Of a DNA stretch of 50,014 bases, positions 47,518 through 50,014 are shown piece by piece (within the stretch, counting starts at the first letter, position 1; each line of letters opens with the position of its first letter). A program made the translations under genes and the position numbers. Below the pieces are notes generated by a model. The model worked only from the letters and a program-made list of their open reading frames with translations. It was not told where the DNA came from and searched no databases. The stretch is from Bacteroidales bacterium (GTDB lineage: Bacteria > Bacteroidota > Bacteroidia > Bacteroidales > UBA932). The stretch spans positions 1-50,014 of the forward strand of contig JAFYTP010000096.1 of assembly GCA_017558775.1 (NCBI GenBank). The letters run 5' to 3'.

Positions 47518-48393
47518 ATGGATAAACACGCACTTAGAATCGAGATTTTCAACTCCACGCTTGACGTCCTGCGCCAAGGGTGGTATGTGGCGTCGACGGG
47601 GAAGAAGGTCGATCTGCCTCCGGTGGAGGAGGTGATGGCCGATGCGTCGATGTATAGCGAGCCTTTCCACGTTCTCATCGACCCGATCGAGCCCGTCATG
47701 ACGGAGGTCCGGGTCGAAAATAGCGACTGCGTCCTCGCCGCGAAGCGGCTCATCGACAAGGGCTATAAACCTGCGATGCTGAATTTGGCGGACCTTTACA
47801 CCCCCGGTGGACTGGTGGAATACGGGTCCGGGGCGCAGGAGGAGAATCTGTGCCGACGGAGCGATCTCATCCTCTCCCTGTACCAGTTCTGCGACGCCCG
47901 TATCCGGCAGTATGCGGGGCTGGGGCTGGTGTCGCGCGAGGATCAATATCCGATGGATGAGCGCAATGGCGGCATCTACAGCGGGACTGTGACGTTCTTC
48001 CGTGGGCCTGAATCCGAGGGCTCGCAGCTGGAGGAGAAGCCATACAACATTCCCGTAATTTCCGTGGCGGCGCTGAGCGGCCCGCGCATCGGACCGGACG
48101 GGCTGATGCTGCCGGAGGAGACGGAGGTCACCCTCGAGAAGATGCGCACCATCTTCCGCATCGGCATGGCCAATTTCCACGATTCTCTGGTTCTCTCCGC
48201 GATGGGCTGCGGCGCCTTCAAGAATCCGCCGGCGCATATCGCGAAGCTCTTCCATCAGGTCATCGAGGAGCCCGAGTTCAAGGACAAGTTCCGCCTGATC
48301 GATTTCGCGATCCTGGACGGCTACCAGACCGGCCAGTCGCTCAATCCGGAGGGCAATCTGCTGCCGTTCCAGCGGGAATTCGCGTGCTTATGA
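47518..48393 (+). CDS. TIGR02452/DUF2263 family protein (microbial PARG-like)
   Basis: A 291-residue cytoplasmic protein of the macrodomain-related TIGR02452 family. LNLADLYTPGGLVEYGSGAQEENLCRRSDL carries the signature of bacterial-type poly(ADP-ribose) glycohydrolases (Gly-rich loop followed by QEE), with MGCGAFKNPP as the second ligand loop. The usual 'GGG' of the loop reads PGG here, so activity should be confirmed. Such proteins remove ADP-ribose from targets. It is divergent from the nucleoside-deoxyribosyltransferase-like gene, whose substrates also carry N-glycosidic ribose bonds. Confidence 0.82.
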   Translation: MDKHALRIEIFNSTLDVLRQGWYVASTGKKVDLPPVEEVMADASMYSEPFHVLIDPIEPVMTEVRVENSDCVLAAKRLIDKGYKPAMLNLADLYTPGGLVEYGSGAQEENLCRRSDLILSLYQFCDARIRQYAGLGLVSREDQYPMDERNGGIYSGTVTFFRGPESEGSQLEEKPYNIPVISVAALSGPRIGPDGLMLPEETEVTLEKMRTIFRIGMANFHDSLVLSAMGCGAFKNPPAHIAKLFHQVIEEPEFKDKFRLIDFAILDGYQTGQSLNPEGNLLPFQREFACL

Positions 48394-48830
48394 TCCGCAC
48401 GCGGCATCTCCTGCTGGTCAATGGCCTCCTTTGGACGGCCATCGGCACGCGGATTGCGCTCATCGGCATAAACTATTACCGCGGGTTGGGGGAGATACCT
48501 TGGTGGTATTTCCTCCTTTCCGCGCTTGTTTTCACCGGGTTCTGGTTCATGTTCACGGGGGTTGTCCGCCGCTACGCGCACCGGATCATGTCGATGACCG
48601 CCTCCAAGACCTCCATCCTGAAAACCTTCAGCCTCAAGGGCTACCTCATCATCGTCTTCATGATCACCCTGGGCATCACCCTCAAGCGCCTCCCGCAAGT
48701 CCCGGACTCCTTCATCGCCTGGTTCTACTCCGGTCTCGGCCCCGGGCTCCTCTCCGCCGGCATACGCTTCATAATTCGTTGGTGGAAAGCGCGCGAAAGT
48801 TCCGGAAGGGTCGAGGATTATTCGGAATAA
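48390..48830 (+). CDS. Small multi-helix membrane protein, unrecognised
   Basis: A 146-residue membrane protein with about four hydrophobic segments (LLLVNGLLWTAIGTRIALIGI, YFLLSALVFTGFWFMFTGVV, GYLIIVFMITLGI, SFIAWFYSGLGPGLLSAGI). I start at the ATG 48390, which overlaps the previous stop codon as ATGA; a GTG start at 48384 is possible. Co-transcription with the TIGR02452 gene is likely. No family is recognised. Confidence 0.7.
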   Translation: MIRTRHLLLVNGLLWTAIGTRIALIGINYYRGLGEIPWWYFLLSALVFTGFWFMFTGVVRRYAHRIMSMTASKTSILKTFSLKGYLIIVFMITLGITLKRLPQVPDSFIAWFYSGLGPGLLSAGIRFIIRWWKARESSGRVEDYSE

Positions 48831-48834
48831 TCAC

Positions 48835-48842
48835 TATCTTTG
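48835..48842 (+). promoter_or_regulatory. -7 box of the GH8 gene
   Basis: TATCTTTG, 15 bases before the start at 48858. No good -33 element is seen. Confidence 0.55.
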
Positions 48843-48857
48843 TGTAACTAAAACAAA

Positions 48858-50014
48858 ATGAAACCAGTTAGTATGTCAGGAATTAATTTCAGGCGGATCG
48901 TGGTGTCCGCGGTGGCCGTGGGGATGCTGGCCGCATCGACGGTGAATGCCCAGAATGTGTTGAAGCCTTGGACGAAGGGCGGATTTGAGACGCACCAGTA
49001 CCGCAGCGTGTTCGCGGAGATGGGGTATGCGCAGGAGGAGATCGACGCGAAGCTTGAGAGCATTTTCCAGGAGGTTTTCTACGGTCCGAACAAGGTGTAT
49101 TTCGAGGTGGGGGACGACATGGCGTATATGTCTGATGTCAAGAACTACGACGCGCGCACCGAGGGAATGTCCTACGGAATGATGGTCGCCGTGCAGCTGG
49201 ACAAGAAAGAGGAGTTCGACCGTCTGTTCAGATGGGCCAAGAAATATATGCAGTATCAGGATGGGCCGATGAAGGGGTACTTTGCCTGGAGCCTGAGCCC
49301 GGACGGCACCATCCGCGGCCGGGGGCCTGCCTCCGACGGTGAGCTGTACTTCATCACAGCCCTCGTTTTCGCTTCCAACCGCTGGGGCAATGACGGCGAC
49401 TTCAACTACCTCAAGGAGGCGCAGTTCATCCTGAACTCGTCCTGGGAAAAGGATGGCTCTGAGGGGATTAAGCCTTTCATCGACAAGGAGAATCACCTGA
49501 TTGTCTTCACCCCCGACGGGCGCGGTACCGGGCACACGGACCCGTCCTACCACCTGCCCGCTTTCTACGAGGTCTGGGCCCGCTGGGCTGATGATGGCCG
49601 GGCCGATTTCTACCGCGAGTGCGCCAAGGCCAGCCGCGAGTACCTGCACAAGTCCATCGACCCGAACACCGGCCTCAATCCCGACACCAACAACTTCGAC
49701 GGTTCCTTCATCGAGAACGCCTTCTTCGGCCGCCGCATGAAGCCCGCCTTCCGCTTCGACTCCTGGCGCGTGCCGATGAACATCGCCCTCGACTACTCCT
49801 GGGCCTGCGCCGACAAGGACTGGCAGACCAACTACGCCAACACGATCCAGGACTTCTTCTATTCCAAGGGCATCGACACCTTTGCCGATCAGTATAATGT
49901 CGATGGTACCGAGGTCGATTTCGCCATGCCCGCCGGCTCCGGCGAGCTCCGCGGCACCGGCACTCGCCACTCCGTGGGCCTCGTCTCCACCCTCGCCGCC
50001 GCCACCCTCGCTGC
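48858..50014 (+). CDS. GH8 family glycosidase, likely reducing-end xylose-releasing exo-oligoxylanase (3' end outside window)
   Basis: 385 codons are present; the frame stays open to the end of the window. A signal peptide (about 1-31, VVSAVAVGMLAASTVNAQ) is followed by a GH8 (alpha/alpha)6 domain. DARTEGMSYGMMVAVQLDK contains the general acid Glu102, and RGPASDGELYF, TDPSYHLPAFYEVW and FDSWRVPMN with Asp at about 301 match the exo-oligoxylanase (Rex) group. GH8 members cut beta-1,4 xylan, chitosan or cellulose; the Rex-like sequence and the 'SDGELYF' form favour xylo-oligosaccharides. It has its own promoter and is not linked to the GalNAc-type PUL. Confidence 0.88.
   Translation, partial: MKPVSMSGINFRRIVVSAVAVGMLAASTVNAQNVLKPWTKGGFETHQYRSVFAEMGYAQEEIDAKLESIFQEVFYGPNKVYFEVGDDMAYMSDVKNYDARTEGMSYGMMVAVQLDKKEEFDRLFRWAKKYMQYQDGPMKGYFAWSLSPDGTIRGRGPASDGELYFITALVFASNRWGNDGDFNYLKEAQFILNSSWEKDGSEGIKPFIDKENHLIVFTPDGRGTGHTDPSYHLPAFYEVWARWADDGRADFYRECAKASREYLHKSIDPNTGLNPDTNNFDGSFIENAFFGRRMKPAFRFDSWRVPMNIALDYSWACADKDWQTNYANTIQDFFYSKGIDTFADQYNVDGTEVDFAMPAGSGELRGTGTRHSVGLVSTLAAATLA

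Noticed and set aside
47434-48255. Upstream extension of the deoxyribosyltransferase-like frame
   Set aside because: It runs antisense through the TIGR02452 gene; the ATG at 47433 begins the conserved Rossmann strand.

Overview
The window looks like a chromosomal segment of a moderately GC-rich Bacteroidales bacterium, probably a gut or rumen type. Four things point there: a SusC/SusD pair, many lipoproteins with a Cys after a short signal peptide, fimbrillin-like surface proteins, and promoters of the Bacteroidota pattern (TTTG, about 20 bases, TAnnTTTG). I cannot name the genus from sequence alone.

Layout. 1-2.9 kb: the 3' part of clpX, a tRNA-Val(GAC), and then about 1.8 kb that holds one small membrane protein among many palindromic repeats. 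2.9-31.1 kb: a very large polysaccharide utilisation locus (PUL). Its minus-strand arm runs from agaS and a gatZ/kbaZ-like gene into susC, susD and a CBM9-like lipoprotein. It continues with a series of secreted proteins: DUF4874/DUF4832 barrel, more CBM9-like lipoproteins, thioredoxin-like lipoprotein, beta-propeller, tyrosine-phosphatase-like protein, alkaline phosphatase, EamA transporter, glycosidase-like barrel, CE1 and CE7 esterases, and a methyltransferase-like membrane protein. A DeoR/AgaR-type regulator sits between the arms. The short plus-strand arm has a PfkB kinase, a GH36-like alpha-galactosidase fused to a tyrosine phosphatase, and a GH109 alpha-N-acetylgalactosaminidase-like lipoprotein. 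Together these suggest capture and breakdown of a galactose/GalNAc-containing, acylated and possibly phosphorylated glycan. Repeats of a TTTCGTTT-type motif next to three promoters look like AgaR operators tying the arms together.

31.1-33.6 kb: a 48-residue peptide gene and a fimbrillin-like lipoprotein, followed by two more copies of the palindromic repeat. 33.6-40.6 kb: housekeeping and hydrolytic genes (DPP IV-like peptidase, C69 dipeptidase, UlaG-like metallo-hydrolase, a nuclease-like protein, a YbaK-type tRNA-editing protein, an HExxH protein).

40.6-46 kb: a visibly AT-richer accessory island. It has a HigA-like antitoxin without a toxin, a MazG-like pyrophosphohydrolase directly followed by a GIY-YIG/DUF2075 helicase fusion, a two-helix membrane protein with an unknown soluble partner, and a peptidylarginine/agmatine-deiminase-like enzyme with an unknown partner. 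This is the best place for an undescribed defence-type system.

46-50 kb: DUF1653 protein, DnaQ-like exonuclease, nucleoside-deoxyribosyltransferase-like protein, a divergent TIGR02452/PARG-like protein, a small membrane protein, and the 5' part of a GH8 glycosidase that runs off the window.
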